Below, one piece after another: positions 27,437 to 38,470 of a stretch of 64,000 bases of DNA. The notes beneath the pieces were generated by a model. It was given only the letters and a program-made list of their open reading frames with translations, was not told the origin of the DNA and searched no databases. Position 1 is the first letter of the stretch, and each line of letters begins with the position of its first letter. The translations under genes and the position numbers were made by a program. Origin of the DNA: Struthio camelus (lineage: Eukaryota; Chordata; Aves; Struthioniformes; Struthionidae); NCBI RefSeq assembly GCF_040807025.1, contig NC_090943.1, positions 25,449,213 to 25,513,212 on the forward strand, in the 5' to 3' direction.

Positions 27437-28300
27437 CAAATGATTTAGTTTGGATATATGGTATATTTTATAAAAACAGCTCTATGCATAAGACTGGAAG
27501 GACTCCCAGGAGTCAATGAACCAGAATATTTTGTTGTCTGGCAGAGGATGCATAATCCCATTCATAAATTTATCAAGAATCATCTTAAAACCACATATGT
27601 TTCTTGCACACTGTACTCCTACTGGAAGGCTGTTTCACCATTTCTGAAACAGAAACCTTTTTTTAAAATTTCTGTTCTGATTTTATCCCTAGGTAGTTTA
27701 TATCCATTTGTTCCCTTACCATCATTACTCCTTTTTAAAGTATCTTTTTCCTTCCTGTGATCCTCCTTTCCTTCCTCTCTTTCTCCCAAACGTCTTCTGG
27801 TTCTTCTCTAATATGCATATATAGAAAAAACCATATCCCAGTTTTAACACTCCACTTTTGCCAAGGTCTTTCAGCCTTGTACTGTAAGATAGGCTATCCA
27901 TTTATCTGATCACCCTAGTAGCCCTTCTTTGCGTGCGTTTGAACTGAATTCAGTTTCCCTTGAACACAGGCAGGCAGAGTTGCTCTCCACGCTCCTGATG
28001 AGATCTCACTGGTGTCTTGTGCAGTGACAGTAGTAAGTTTCTCTCCTAGGAGAAAGACCTCACCTAATGTTTCCTGGGATCTCTGCTTCTGCTTCATGGC
28101 CCTGTTGTAGCAATGGCTCACAGTGACCTTGGGTTTGCCTGGCAGGTCTTTTGCCTCAGCTGTTATTGCCAGGGGATGAGTTCCTCCTTCATTTCAGAAA
28201 TCCTTGCTGTTAGGTCTTAGCCCATGACCTTGTACTGTGTTCTGTTAAATTTCACTTCACTCCATATATTCCAGTTCTCAAGGTCTCTTCATGTTTCAGG
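27437..28300 (-). mobile_element. Ancient CR1 (L3B-like) LINE 3' portion
   Basis: About 0.85 kb of a degenerate CR1-superfamily LINE inserted in minus orientation. Matching landmarks in order on the plus strand are: 'AAATTTATCAAGAATCATCT', 'CTACTGGAAGGCTGTTTCAC', 'AGTTTATATCCATTTGTTCC', 'CACCCTAGTAGCCCTTCTTT', 'GATGAGATCTCACTGGTGTC' and 'CTGTTAAATTTCACTTCACT' near 28235-28260. This order is the reverse complement of the RT C-terminal region followed by the 3' UTR in the old amniote subfamilies best known from crocodilians and turtles. The coding potential is destroyed. Subfamily assignment is from memory of these landmarks. Confidence 0.65.
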
Positions 28301-31300
28301 CACAAAATTCAGTATGAGATGGCAGCTAAATGATGTGTGGTATCTGCTTGCAAAACAGTTTGGTAATTTTCTGTCCCGCATTGCTCGGTGATGCTGTTCT
28401 CTCCAACAACAGAGAGGCAGAGCACATTTGTGGCTCTGGCCGTGGAGTGGTTTGCAGTCGTAGGCTGACGCCCCATGAGCAAACTGACCTAACAGTCTTT
28501 TTTTCTCCTCTAACTCCTGTGATTCAATTACATACTGGCTTCAGCATTTTGCACAGTATGAACTTTGTTCCAATCTGATATATATAGGCCTTGAGAGCTC
28601 AGCTGAATGTCCTGAAAAATCTCTGTTGTGCTTGCTGTGCTGTAAGAGTTTGTTACAATCGAGCACAAATATCTTTGAAAGAGGAGGAATTAGCAATTCT
28701 GTACTGATTGTGCTTTATGCCGAGGTACACGAAGTAGCAAAAACTTATATGTCATGTAGCACCATTGTTATTTTCTGGGGGATAGACTGAATGAGCAAGG
28801 AAGTGGGAAAAGATTACTCTGGTTTTAGTGTTACATTTGAAATCCACTTTGAAGGTACCGCTAATACAAAATATGATTTCCTACGTCCTGCTGTTGGGAT
28901 GCTGCATACACCACTCTTTCGTGCCTATTTCTGTTTCAATTCCAAATGCAGGTCACAGTATCAAGGTTTGGTGAACAGTCTAATGCACCTCAAGTGTCCT
29001 GTCACATAAGAGGACAGCCCTATCCCTTGGTATCTTCCCAGAGAGACCACTCTTTTGAAGCTTTTCTCCTTTCCAGTTGATTGATTTCAATGTGGTTTCA
29101 CAAGATCCCTGCTGGGTCCTTGGAGCAGAGGAGGGCTTGGGGCATCCAGGCACAGCAGGACTCGAGGACCCTTTACATGGGTGCACTGGGACAGCTGCAG
29201 CTGCAGCACCTGCTGAGAAGATTTTTTAGTACACTACAAAATCGAAGGGGTACCCTGGAGCTATGTGCAGCCGCAGTGGTGTCAGTAGCGTTGAGAAAGT
29301 CAAAGCTGTTTTCCAGCACAGAAATACAGTAAAGAGAGATTCCTTCAGCTCGTCTCCTACATATTAACTGCTACTGAAGCAGCTACTCGTTTCCCTACAG
29401 TGGGATGTAGGCAGTAATAATTTCTCAGAGTCTGCTTTTCAGGTTCTGGTTTACCCCTTAGAATGAGCAGGGCTGGATGAGACCCCAAGCTTGTCCATGC
29501 TGTCCTTAATTGTCAGGAAAGTATTTTGAATGGGGAAAGGGAGTTTGGATCTCTGGAAGCAGAATATCACTGCTCTTTACTTCAGAATAAAACCTTCCCC
29601 CAAAACCAGCTGAAATCATGTTGCAGCCTTCAAAACATTTTTTGCCTCTGGATCTTTCTGTAAAATGCTCACATTAGTAGATGAACTACATAGGGTGTAT
29701 TTTAAATTACTTGTTAACTTCCCAGTAGTCGTTGTGAGTGCCAGCTATTGTGTCATCAGATAAAACTTAGATCAAATGGCAAGACTTCTCTATTCTTTCT
29801 TTTCAAAAGGGAGTATCTCAGTGCTCATTCTTCTGTAAAGGAATCACCTTCTCCTGTGGCTTGGAGATGATTTGGTAGAGCACCACATCCCAGAATTCAT
29901 GCCCACCAGCTGTGCTGAAGCTTAACAAAAAGCAAGTTATCTGCAGAATACATGTCCAGCATTTTTGCTACTCAGCTCACAGTTTTGAAGGATCCCTTAA
30001 AAATAATGTGCCGGCTGGCTTTGACCTTTTGCATCGTAAAAGTTGTCTGGTTTGTTATTTCCTGGTGGTCAAATAGCCCAGGGATCAAATGTTCTGCTCT
30101 CACTCAAGATGTGTCCCTAGAGCGCTGAACCTATGAAAAGGTGGATAATCTACTGAAAAAGACTAGGATTATTATCCAAAAAGGCCCACATAAAAATGTT
30201 GACTATAATACAAATATTACTTCCAAGAAGCTCTCTTGTGTTAATATTCTAGACCAAGAAAAACTTGCTGAAAGTCATATTTTATTTGAGCTCTAGATAA
30301 GTGGGGGAATCAGATCAAACTTGTTTTCCAACCTAGCTTTTCAGTTTAATGTTTTCTTCTCTCACTCTATTCTCTCTGAGTGTTGCAGTTGTCTTCTGAA
30401 TACTGGAGACTCAAAGAGTTTGTATAACTGGAGATCTCACTGGGCCTCAGCCTTGCTGCAGCACTCAGCCAGCAGCACATGCCACAAAGTTCTCATGCAT
30501 TTAATGAACCCAAATTGCTATCCAAGCAGCTGAGTTCAGAAGTTCACAATTTATGTTTGCTGTGGGAAGGAGGATGTTTATTGTTGCTTTATGTTAGTTA
30601 TAAACAATTGCTGGGGTCTTGCAAATGAAATGCGTTTGAGGAATCGGCTTTTATTATTACTGAAAAAACACTATCCTCATTATTAGTCTGCAAATCATTC
30701 TAGAAAAGTAGCGTGGCAAAACTGGCCAAATGAACTTATCGAATTAACCCAGGAATATTTTATTCCTTCGTTGTATTCTGCTATTACATCTGACAGTTTT
30801 GCTTCTCCTCTGATCTAATTAAGGATTTTTGGCAAGCATCACAGTGTTATAAATTCTGAAAATGTGAACCAAACCTGTCTCCTAGTCCTAGCTTCAAATC
30901 AAGACGAGAGCTGAATTTTCATCTACTTCTTGAACTGACAGATGAGTTTTCATGAGAAATGTTGACTTCTGTTCAGCTGGTGTATATATATTATATATAT
31001 TTTATCTTCTGTGATCATGTTATAAATGCTTATTTTTTCCTTGGAGTTTATTTTTTCTATTTTTAATAATAGAGAAAGTGCTTTATGGTGGAAATAAAAA
31101 CAACTGACAGAACTCTAGGCTTTCGAGTTGATATGTGTCAGAGTACAATACCTCTGTCTTCCACTGGCAACCCGGGGTTTCATGATTGGGCTGCATGAAG
31201 CTGACCAATTGTCTGGGTGAGAGAACAACAGGCATGAGAACTGCAGAGCACGGAGTTCATCCTTTGAAAAAATCAGGCAGATTGGAAAGTTTTAACCTGT

Positions 31301-32665
31301 TGTGAGCTGCTTGTCTACTCTGCATTTTGCTGGTTCAGTGACATTTTGGATCTAGAGTTTTTCCTACTATATGAGCACTTAACCCCCTCTATGCTTTCTA
31401 CAAAGAAATCTTGAATCTGGACTATGCCCCAGATGCTGGCAGATCCTGTAGCTGCTCCTTCCTTAGCCCCATTCTTTCTCCTGCTGTGGGAAGGAGGTGT
31501 CAAGACAGGTCATTCCTGCTGGAGAGACAACACTGACCCCTGGTGCCCATCCAAAATAGTTGGAAGAGAGCGAGGAGCTGCACAAAATGCCTTTCGGGAC
31601 AAGGTGAACCCCTGCCCACTCTCAGCTTTACGCGTCCCGGCTTCACGTCTCATGGCTCTCCAGAACGTTTGAGCAGGGGCACCAGCAGCATCCGTGTGGC
31701 TGCAGCAGAGATGTGCAGATAGCTTGTTAGCATGTGTGCTTGCCCCAGCTGCAGCTGGGACTAGCTGGCATGCAGCAGGTCTTCCATGGCCCGCTTTCAC
31801 TTTGGCAGAATCCATGCTCATTATCTTCCTTTTATCTTGAAATTCCTTTGAGGCAGAAACCATTATTGTGCATGATAAAGCACCAAAACATTGATAGAGC
31901 TTAACAAATGATGAAGGTTATTCCTCTTTTAAGTATTTACCTATCACTGCCTTCTAGAGATGTATTACTTCAACTACTCAGTGAAGCTGCTAGTAAGGTC
32001 CATTGTATAATAATGACTGTGAATAATTCTGGGTGAACTCTCTCTACTTCCTCAGTTTTAATTAATACACAGAAACTTGAGTTACTCCACTTCTCGTGTC
32101 TGGCTGCATAAATCAATGGGTATAAATGAGTTAACTACAGATTAGAGCTATGCAGAAAACACAGTCCCTGTTGTTTTCCCTCGCCCCAGTCCCTATGACA
32201 CTGCAAAGGCAGGGCTCCTCTGCCGCACTGTGCTCAGCAGAGCAGCAGCCTGGGGAGCCATGGAGTTGGGCAGGCCCCAGCAGTCCACAGCTTCCTCAAG
32301 CGGTTTTACAGGCATCTTTCACTAAGTGAAAGCCTTTGATCTCTGCCGTAAGTATCTCTAATAGCTACCTCTTCTCCAAGAAAATGCAGCCATTATTTTG
32401 ACACTGAGAAGAGGCTTTCCTGAGAGACTCAGAGTCTGTTCCAGTGGAAGACATACAGCTTTTGTCATTCCCTGTAAAAAGATGAAGAAGTTGCTGAAAA
32501 GTCACATGTGTTGTCTTAAATGGAAAGTTACAAAGGAGAGGACATATATATTTTTACTGAGTGAACACCGCAAACATTTATTACTGATGGTATTAATGAG
32601 AATGGATTGTGTTAATGTACGATAATTTTTATATTGTCTGCCATCTGAAGAAAAGCTTCTCTGAA
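28301..32665. other. Gene-free sequence
   Basis: No gene supported. A TA-rich run (TATATATATTATATATATTT) lies at 30982-31003. The 31.4-31.9 kb stretch is less AT-rich and carries overlapping opposed frames (31424-31672 plus; 31510-31863 minus, 117 codons) without motifs. Text near 31870-31915 (AGCTTAACAAATGATGAAGG) faintly recalls SINE tails but is too short to call. Confidence 0.5.
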
Positions 32666-32701
32666 AAGATGGCATCACTCTTTTTGGAGTGATGCCATCT
32701 T
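32666..32701. repeat. Perfect 15-bp hairpin
   Basis: AAGATGGCATCACTC and GAGTGATGCCATCTT are exact reverse complements with a 6-nt T-rich loop (TTTTTG). The 5' flank offers a competing fold, because CCATCT at 32641-32646 could pair with AGATGG inside the left arm. The perfect pairing is notable in otherwise drifting DNA. Possible readings are a recent inverted duplication, a small palindromic element, or a structured RNA if transcribed. The stem is shorter than a usual pre-miRNA. Confidence 0.8.
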
Positions 32702-34684
32702 CTAATTAGTAATGACCTCAGAGATTACTTGAGCTCCAGAAGTTTGCCACCAAGAAAGATAAACACTATTAGGTGATATATTCAAAAGCATTTAGTGTTG
32801 CTTTTACGCTACTCTCTTATGGGATCTATGGGCGTTTTACCAATGATTTCAGTCAAAAGAATTCAAAAAGAATTAGGCCAACAGTAAATGTTAAAAAATA
32901 CAGTTATAAGTTTATTTTCTGAAAGATATTGTTTATTTTTAAACAAAAAATGAAGATGACTTCAAGCACATCTGCACAAGCCAGCTTTTCTAATCAGTGC
33001 CTCCCTTAGAAGACTATTTCCTTTTAAAAAATAATCCACTCAAAAATAGCCACTTACTTTTTAATACCTATATTTTCTTAAATGTCTTCAGTTACCTGGA
33101 TTCTAAACACACAAAACAGATTGATTTGTGTGTCTAACATTCTCATTGTAGGTATAAAAATATGCATCCGAAGTTTAGTGCTTCTTGGAATACCCACATC
33201 TGTAATCAGCTTTTGAGTTGCTCCATCTCAGCCCTTAGAAGGCAACTGATTTTTATATCTATAAAAAGATAATCAAATCTTTAGTTTGAAGTGCAAGAAG
33301 AGACAGGGAACAGACAGATCAGGTTATGGCAACTTTTTATCCATCTGCTCCATGTGAGGTTTACTAGACCTACGACTGAACTTTTCTACATTTTAAAAAT
33401 AGTTGCTAGCTTAAAAACTGCAGATGCTTCGTGGTGACAACTTCAATTCTGGTTAGAAGAGTTACAATTTGTCATTATAAAGTGGTTGTGTAAAGTGGGC
33501 TGAAGGTTGTTTCCTCACAAGCTGGGTCGTGAGGGATTGCGCTCTGCTGGGGCTGTTTCGGTACAAATGCAAAGGGTGTGGATAGTTTTGGCAGAAGTCA
33601 TTAAACTTTGTTGGCCTACATGGAGCAAGGCTGAGCTAGTGGGCAGCAACACAGTTCAGGTAGCAACGTACTTTGTTCTTCCATCATTCAGAAGAACTGT
33701 GTATCTGTGTCAATAAGAAGAGTTGTGTATGGATGAAAAGCAAATACAGAGTCAAAACAATGCTTGAAGGGTTTCATACACAACCTGTTGGCCATACGCT
33801 GAACCCAAGAGGTTGGGAAGTGACTGTAGAAAGCCTCAGTCATCCTATTCAGTCATGGTACATCAGCCTCACCACTCAGGGGTGACTGACAGTGCAAAGC
33901 ATTTCAAAGCAGCTGTGCAGATGAAGCAGACGGGAGATGTTACAGTGAGGAGGACAAGCTATTTCTTTGGAAACGTGGCTGGAAGAAATCATCCTACCCA
34001 GTGTTCATGGAAGCATGATGCCTATTCCTGTGCCACATGCATAGGTGGGATTCATCTCACCTAACATTAACCGTCTCTAGGCTAAGCACTGACTTCTGGC
34101 CACAGATCGCAGCTTGTCCTGTAATCAACAAAGAGAGAGAGAGGCTCCCCCAGAAAGTCATTTATCTATCCTGAGAGAGGTGTTGGAGATAGGTAGGATA
34201 GATGGCTCTCTGGAAGGCCTATCCTATTGGAAAACCAAGGCAAGTCAGATAGATCCCATTCAGAAAGTCTCCAGTCAGCACTGCCAGTCCGCTTCTGCTC
34301 AAGTGGGCCAGTGCAGCTGCCTCTATGGGAGCCCTACTTTAACTCCCACTAATTACTTTTGGCTCAATGCTGCTTACCATTTTAAGATACATGCTTAAAG
34401 AGTCTTTTCTAGCTATGCCACTGTTTTTTGGAAACTTTCTTTCCAAACAGAACTCATGATCACGCAGCAAAACATTTATAGCTGGATAAATACACAAACT
34501 GTTCGGTTTAAAGCTGTGTAAATCGTTTTGGCTTCAGTTAAGTTTATTCCATCTGTTTTTATCATCTGTTGTTACAGTAATTTATAATACCCTCATAATA
34601 TTAAAATGTCAGTGAATCAAAAAAAGAAACACATCTATGGACCTCTAGTAGTTAATAGTATTGCATTCAGTAAGTGAACCAAGT
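32702..34684. other. Gene-free sequence
   Basis: No gene or clear repeat. The frame 34114-34398 (94 codons) and its neighbours have no family features. Confidence 0.5.
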
Positions 34685-34765
34685 CATATAATTAATCATA
34701 TTTCATTGCCATAGATGCTTGTAATTGTATAATTAATGTGTATTTGCATAATCACATAATAAGAT
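34685..34765. promoter_or_regulatory. Candidate homeodomain/POU-site cluster
   Basis: Three TAAT-type cores (ATAATTAATC, GTAATTGTAT, ATAATTAATG) and one perfect octamer ATTTGCAT at 34742-34749 fall within about 80 bp. Octamers bind POU factors and TAATTA binds many homeodomain proteins; such clusters are common in conserved vertebrate enhancers, but also arise by chance in AT-rich DNA. No conservation data were available. Confidence 0.2.
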
Positions 34766-35574
34766 CTGTATGATTCATGCTTTATGACAATCTGGATGCA
34801 CAAACTGCCATCTCAGAACTGTAACCACTTGCAAAGCTGTTATTGCCATTTCTTTTTTTCTCACTGAAGAAATATGAAGACCCAATGAACGATCTAGTCT
34901 TGTTATTTTAGACCTCTTCTGTGACTTATCGATAAAACAGCTTTCCGTGCTTACCAGTTATTTACAGAGGAGTTTCTTACCATCAAAAATTTATCAAATA
35001 TTTGAGTTGACCAATCTATTATTTATACTGGGAAAACATATAATGTAATTTCACAGGTTTTCCCAATTTTTATTAACCAAGTTAACTGTTTTCAGACTTT
35101 TTCAATAATTGAAGAGAGGATTTTATTTTTACATGAAGTTTATGGGAAAGGTAGGTATGCATTTGGAGCGTATAGACTTCTGTCCTGCTTGGTAAAAATG
35201 ATTTTTCGTTAACTTATTGAAAGCTTTTTATTGAATTTAACATTCAATTCACAATGCTTAATTACAACTCATTCCAGACGGAGATGAGCCAATCTGGGCA
35301 CTTGGCTGATATTCAGATAAATGTAACCACCTTAAAATATCCTTGTTATTGCTAGTATTCAACCTGAAAAAAGATATTTTTAAGATAATGTTTAGAAGAG
35401 ACAAAATTTGCTGAGCTTTTGGAAACGTTTTCTACATCTGTAAACATATATATTTATAAATAATCCAAGTTGTTAAGTGGTATAACAGAAAAGCGGTATA
35501 AAGCACTGTTATGATCATTACTTCGTTCCTCAGCAATGTGGACCAAGCAAGGATCTATGGAGGTCTGTGTGCTG
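34766..35574. other. Gene-free AT-rich sequence
   Basis: Nothing supported. It is AT-rich up to the sharp compositional change near 35575. Confidence 0.5.
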
Positions 35575-35815
35575 ACTGCAGCTGAGCAGCTGCGGCTGCA
35601 CCCAGGAGGTGACAGTACCTCTCGGCACATATGACAATCCACACGATGTCTTATGGCGGCTCTCACTCTCTGTTGTGACAGCCGATGGACGGAGATGGAG
35701 CTGGGCCGGGACGTTCGCATGGTCCCGTGGTGCTTCCCGCTGCAGCCAGCTCCAACGGCTGCACGCTCCCGTGGGGGTTAGATACGGCGCCTGGGGCTGC
35801 ACGGATTGGCCCTGT
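35575..35815. other. CpG-dense GC-rich patch
   Basis: I count 17 CpG dinucleotides between 35581 and 35820, in sequence clearly richer in G and C than its surroundings, where CpG is scarce. The patch carries overlapping open frames on both strands (35609-35830 plus, 35454-35720 and 35530-35802 minus), expected where stop codons are rare. It is short for a CpG island and has no TATA or exon context. It might be a small unmethylated element, a GC-rich exon of an unrecognised transcript, or a transposed GC-rich fragment. Confidence 0.5.
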
Positions 35816-36464
35816 CACCTTCAGCTTTGAACAGCAATTTCCTTCTCGCCTGTTCTGCTTTTAAAGGTCTTTTGAGTTTTGTTTCAAACACTGTTCTAAG
35901 TTTTTTGTTTCTTTGCATTCAGAGCTTCATTTTCTATGTGATGGATGGTCTGGGCCAGCGGTCGTTAAACTGGTTGTTTGCTGAGACCACGGGTGTGAAA
36001 GCAGAGGGCTGGAGTTTTTGAGAGGGGGCTGTGGCTTGTCAGTGCGGCAGCATTGGTGTGCCCTTGCCTTAGCTGGCCTTAAACCAAAAAGAAAAAAACC
36101 AAGGAGCTGCAAAAGCTGCAACAGTGATTCTGGAGGTTTAGATACTAATAGCAAGGTATTAAAACTCTTTGCTCATTTATAATGAATATTTTACTTCCTT
36201 TCACAAGGGCATTGTCCAAATAGAATTCGTATTTTAAACACTCTCCCTGAGTATTACTAATATAATGAAGGATAATAAAAAGAACTGCAAAATTAGATTT
36301 TCCCAGATCTCTGATACACTGCTTAATTATTACCCACATTTGATTTCAGCCCTGCAAGGTACTGCAGTCAGATTCTCTTTTTGTTTACTCTGTCGCTTCA
36401 TCCTGACTCTCTGTAACTTGTGCAATATTTCAGAGGTAAATTAAAAATACTTATTTCTGCTCAT
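35816..36464. other. Gene-free sequence
   Basis: No feature supported. Composition returns to AT-rich beyond about 36070. Confidence 0.5.
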
Positions 36465-36541
36465 TAAAGTCCTGAATGGACTCCTCTTAAAATCAATGGA
36501 ATGATACCAGCTGGCTTTAGGAGCAACTGGTTCAGATCCTA
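36465..36541. repeat. Trace of ancient dispersed repeat
   Basis: 'AATCAATGGAATGATACCAG' followed by CTGGCTTTAGGAGCAACTGG and CAGATCC parallels the recurring archosaur text with a core like TCAATGGAATGACTCCAGCTG and a GGATCAGG-type end. This is the clearest of several such traces in the window. Its parent family is not identified here. Confidence 0.45.
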
Positions 36542-36989
36542 ACTTTGTCAAGCTGAAATTTTAATTATAGAGTTAGCCAAAAATTCTAATAGTGACATTT
36601 TGACCCATTTTTCATTTTTGTTACAATATTATTACTGACATCACTGAAAAATTGACTTTTGGAGGTGGCTATTATTCAAAACAGAACAATGCAAGAATAT
36701 TTTGAGAAGGCAGCACTCAAATTTCTTCGTGAATAAAGCGGAGATAAATTCATATGCAAAATTAAAATATATATTTCTGCATCAGGGATGTACTATTTCG
36801 CTCACGATTTTCTCTTTTTTCTTTTTTTTTCTATTCTATCTCCAAGCTGTTAGTGGGTCACTTCCTAGCAAAATGAAAAAAAAAAAAACAGCAGACATCA
36901 AATCCCTCAGTGAAAAGTCAGATGACTGAACCACTGGAGATTCTGGAGACTTAATACACAAATCTGTCAAGACCTGTACTCACAGCCTA

Positions 36990-37245
36990 GCAAAGATTCA
37001 TCTTTCTTTGGCACCTTTTTTGATAAGCTACCAGACCTACATTTATTTAACCCTGACACAGTCACAGTTGGAAGACCATTTTACACAGAGAGAAATTAGT
37101 CAAGCAATAACTCTGCTAAAACCCAGCAAAGCCTCAGGCTCAGATGAGTATGACTGACTTCTGTGCAGCGTTCAGCCTTCTTCTCAGGCTACCCATGCAG
37201 CCCTCAGACTCCTATTCCTCAGTTCTGTCTCTCATAATATCTTTT
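36990..37245 (+). pseudogene. LINE reverse transcriptase fragment, L1/Tx1-like
   Basis: A short scrap of non-LTR retrotransposon coding sequence. In the frame starting at 37092 it reads EISQAITLLKPSKASGSDE, which fits the start of the RT domain in L1/Tx1 and related LINEs (an E-I-x-x-A-I-x-x-L-K-x-x-K-x-x-G-x-D pattern). A stop follows at 37155-37157. The downstream text in another frame reads DFCAAFSLLLRL, as expected for the next RT segment after a frameshift. Upstream, QLEDHFTQR precedes it in the same frame. No catalytic YADD/FADD region remains. CR1 elements have a different sequence here, so this is probably another LINE clade. Only about 250 bp is recognisable and the boundaries are loose. 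Confidence 0.45.
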
Positions 37246-37287
37246 ATCTAAGGCAAATTGATACAAATTTTGTAATAAATATTAATA

Positions 37288-37365
37288 TCTAGCATTTATC
37301 ATCTGTAGATTTGAAAGTAATTTATAAAGTAGATAACTGTCATCCTGCTTAACTGTGTGATAAAT
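37288..37365 (+). repeat. Possible MIR/CORE-type remnant
   Basis: 'CTAGCATTTATCATCTGTAG' followed by ATTTGAAAGTAATTTATAAAG and GATAACTGTCATCCTG parallels a widespread amniote text of the form AGCACTTTCATC...CTCAAAGCACTTTACAAA...GGTAAGTATCATTATCC. Weak, eye-only similarity. Confidence 0.3.
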
Positions 37366-37639
37366 TTGGGGGCAGCTGGCATCCTGAGCTTTTAAAGAAA
37401 CTAAGCAAACAGCCAAGAAACAGCTGCCTGTGGGAGAGAGGGAAGTCATCTCATAGATTAACATAAAGTTAGCAGGTGAGAAACAAAGAGAAGGAATAAA
37501 TGGTTGGGCTATACAGCAGAGGAAAGTCATAGATGGGAACACATAGATGGACAGGAATCTTTGCTGGGTCTGTGGTATTCATTATATACAGAAATGAAAA
37601 AGGGAGAGTATTTTTACTTGTGATCTCAAATTATGCAGG

Positions 37640-38470
37640 GTAATTAAAGTGAAAGCTGATTGCAAATAGCTGGGGAGGAATGTCACGGTACCGAGCAGGC
37701 AATAGAGCGACAGATGAAATTCTATGTCATAGATGTGAGGTGATGCACAAAGGAAAAAACAAACCTAACTGTATATCCGTAACAATGGGTTCCAAACTAC
37801 TTATTTCCATTCAAGAAAAAGAACTTTTGATTATAATAATAGGTCTTTTCAAACATCAGCACAGTTTTCAGTAGAGAACAAAAATCCAACGCGTATCATA
37901 GGAAATACTGGGAAAGAAACACAAAACAAAGCAGAATAAATGTTCTTATACCATAAATCAACGTTGTAATTACATCTTGAAACGCGGTACAGAACTGGTC
38001 CTCTTCACCTCCGACATGACATAATGGGACTAGAAAAAGTTCAGAGAGGAGAAAGAAGGTCAAAGGTATAGAACATTTCCTCATGAGCAGCAGCAACGTG
38101 GATTAAGACTCTTCAGCCTACGAAGGAAACAAATGAGGGAGCTGTGATAGGAATCACAAAATTGCAAATAACATGGGTCAGTAAAGAGGAAGCAATTATT
38201 CATTGTTTCTTATTATCTCAGAAATGACAGAATCAAATGAAATTGAGAGATGATCTGTTCAAAGTAATCAACAGGGCATATTTTTTCACATGACTCCTAT
38301 TTAATCTATGGATCTCCCTGATGTGGGACATGGTAACACAAAGTGGATTTGACAAATTCATGAAAGAAACATCCATCAACAACTATTAGGAACAAAGATA
38401 CCATACCTGACTCAGAAGCCCCTTAGTTACAGGTCACTGGAAGTTGGAACGTGCTATGGGGTGGGATAGC
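37640..38470 (+). mobile_element. Ancient CR1/L3-type LINE 3' portion
   Basis: About 0.83 kb of a heavily mutated LINE in plus orientation. At 37738-37800 the translation VMHKGKNKPNCI and TMGSKL, then EKEL, matches the conserved post-RT segment of CR1-superfamily ORF2 (VMHxGKNNPN, MGSxL, EKDLG). Downstream landmarks follow in order: 'ACTAGAAAAAGTTCAGAGAG', 'GGATTAAGACTCTTCAGCCT', 'ATTTGACAAATTCATGAAAG' and 'ATCAACAACTATTAGG'. These are typical of an old subfamily shared with crocodilians and turtles. Stops and indels are frequent, so it is dead. The 3' boundary near 38470 is a guess; no octamer tail is visible. Confidence 0.65.

Noticed and set aside
31510..31863. 117-codon minus-strand open frame
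   Set aside because: Sits in a less AT-rich patch where stop codons are rarer. No family features and an overlapping plus-strand frame.
31868..31915. SINE-tail-like text AGCTTAACAAATG
   Set aside because: Similarity too short and common to call a repeat family.
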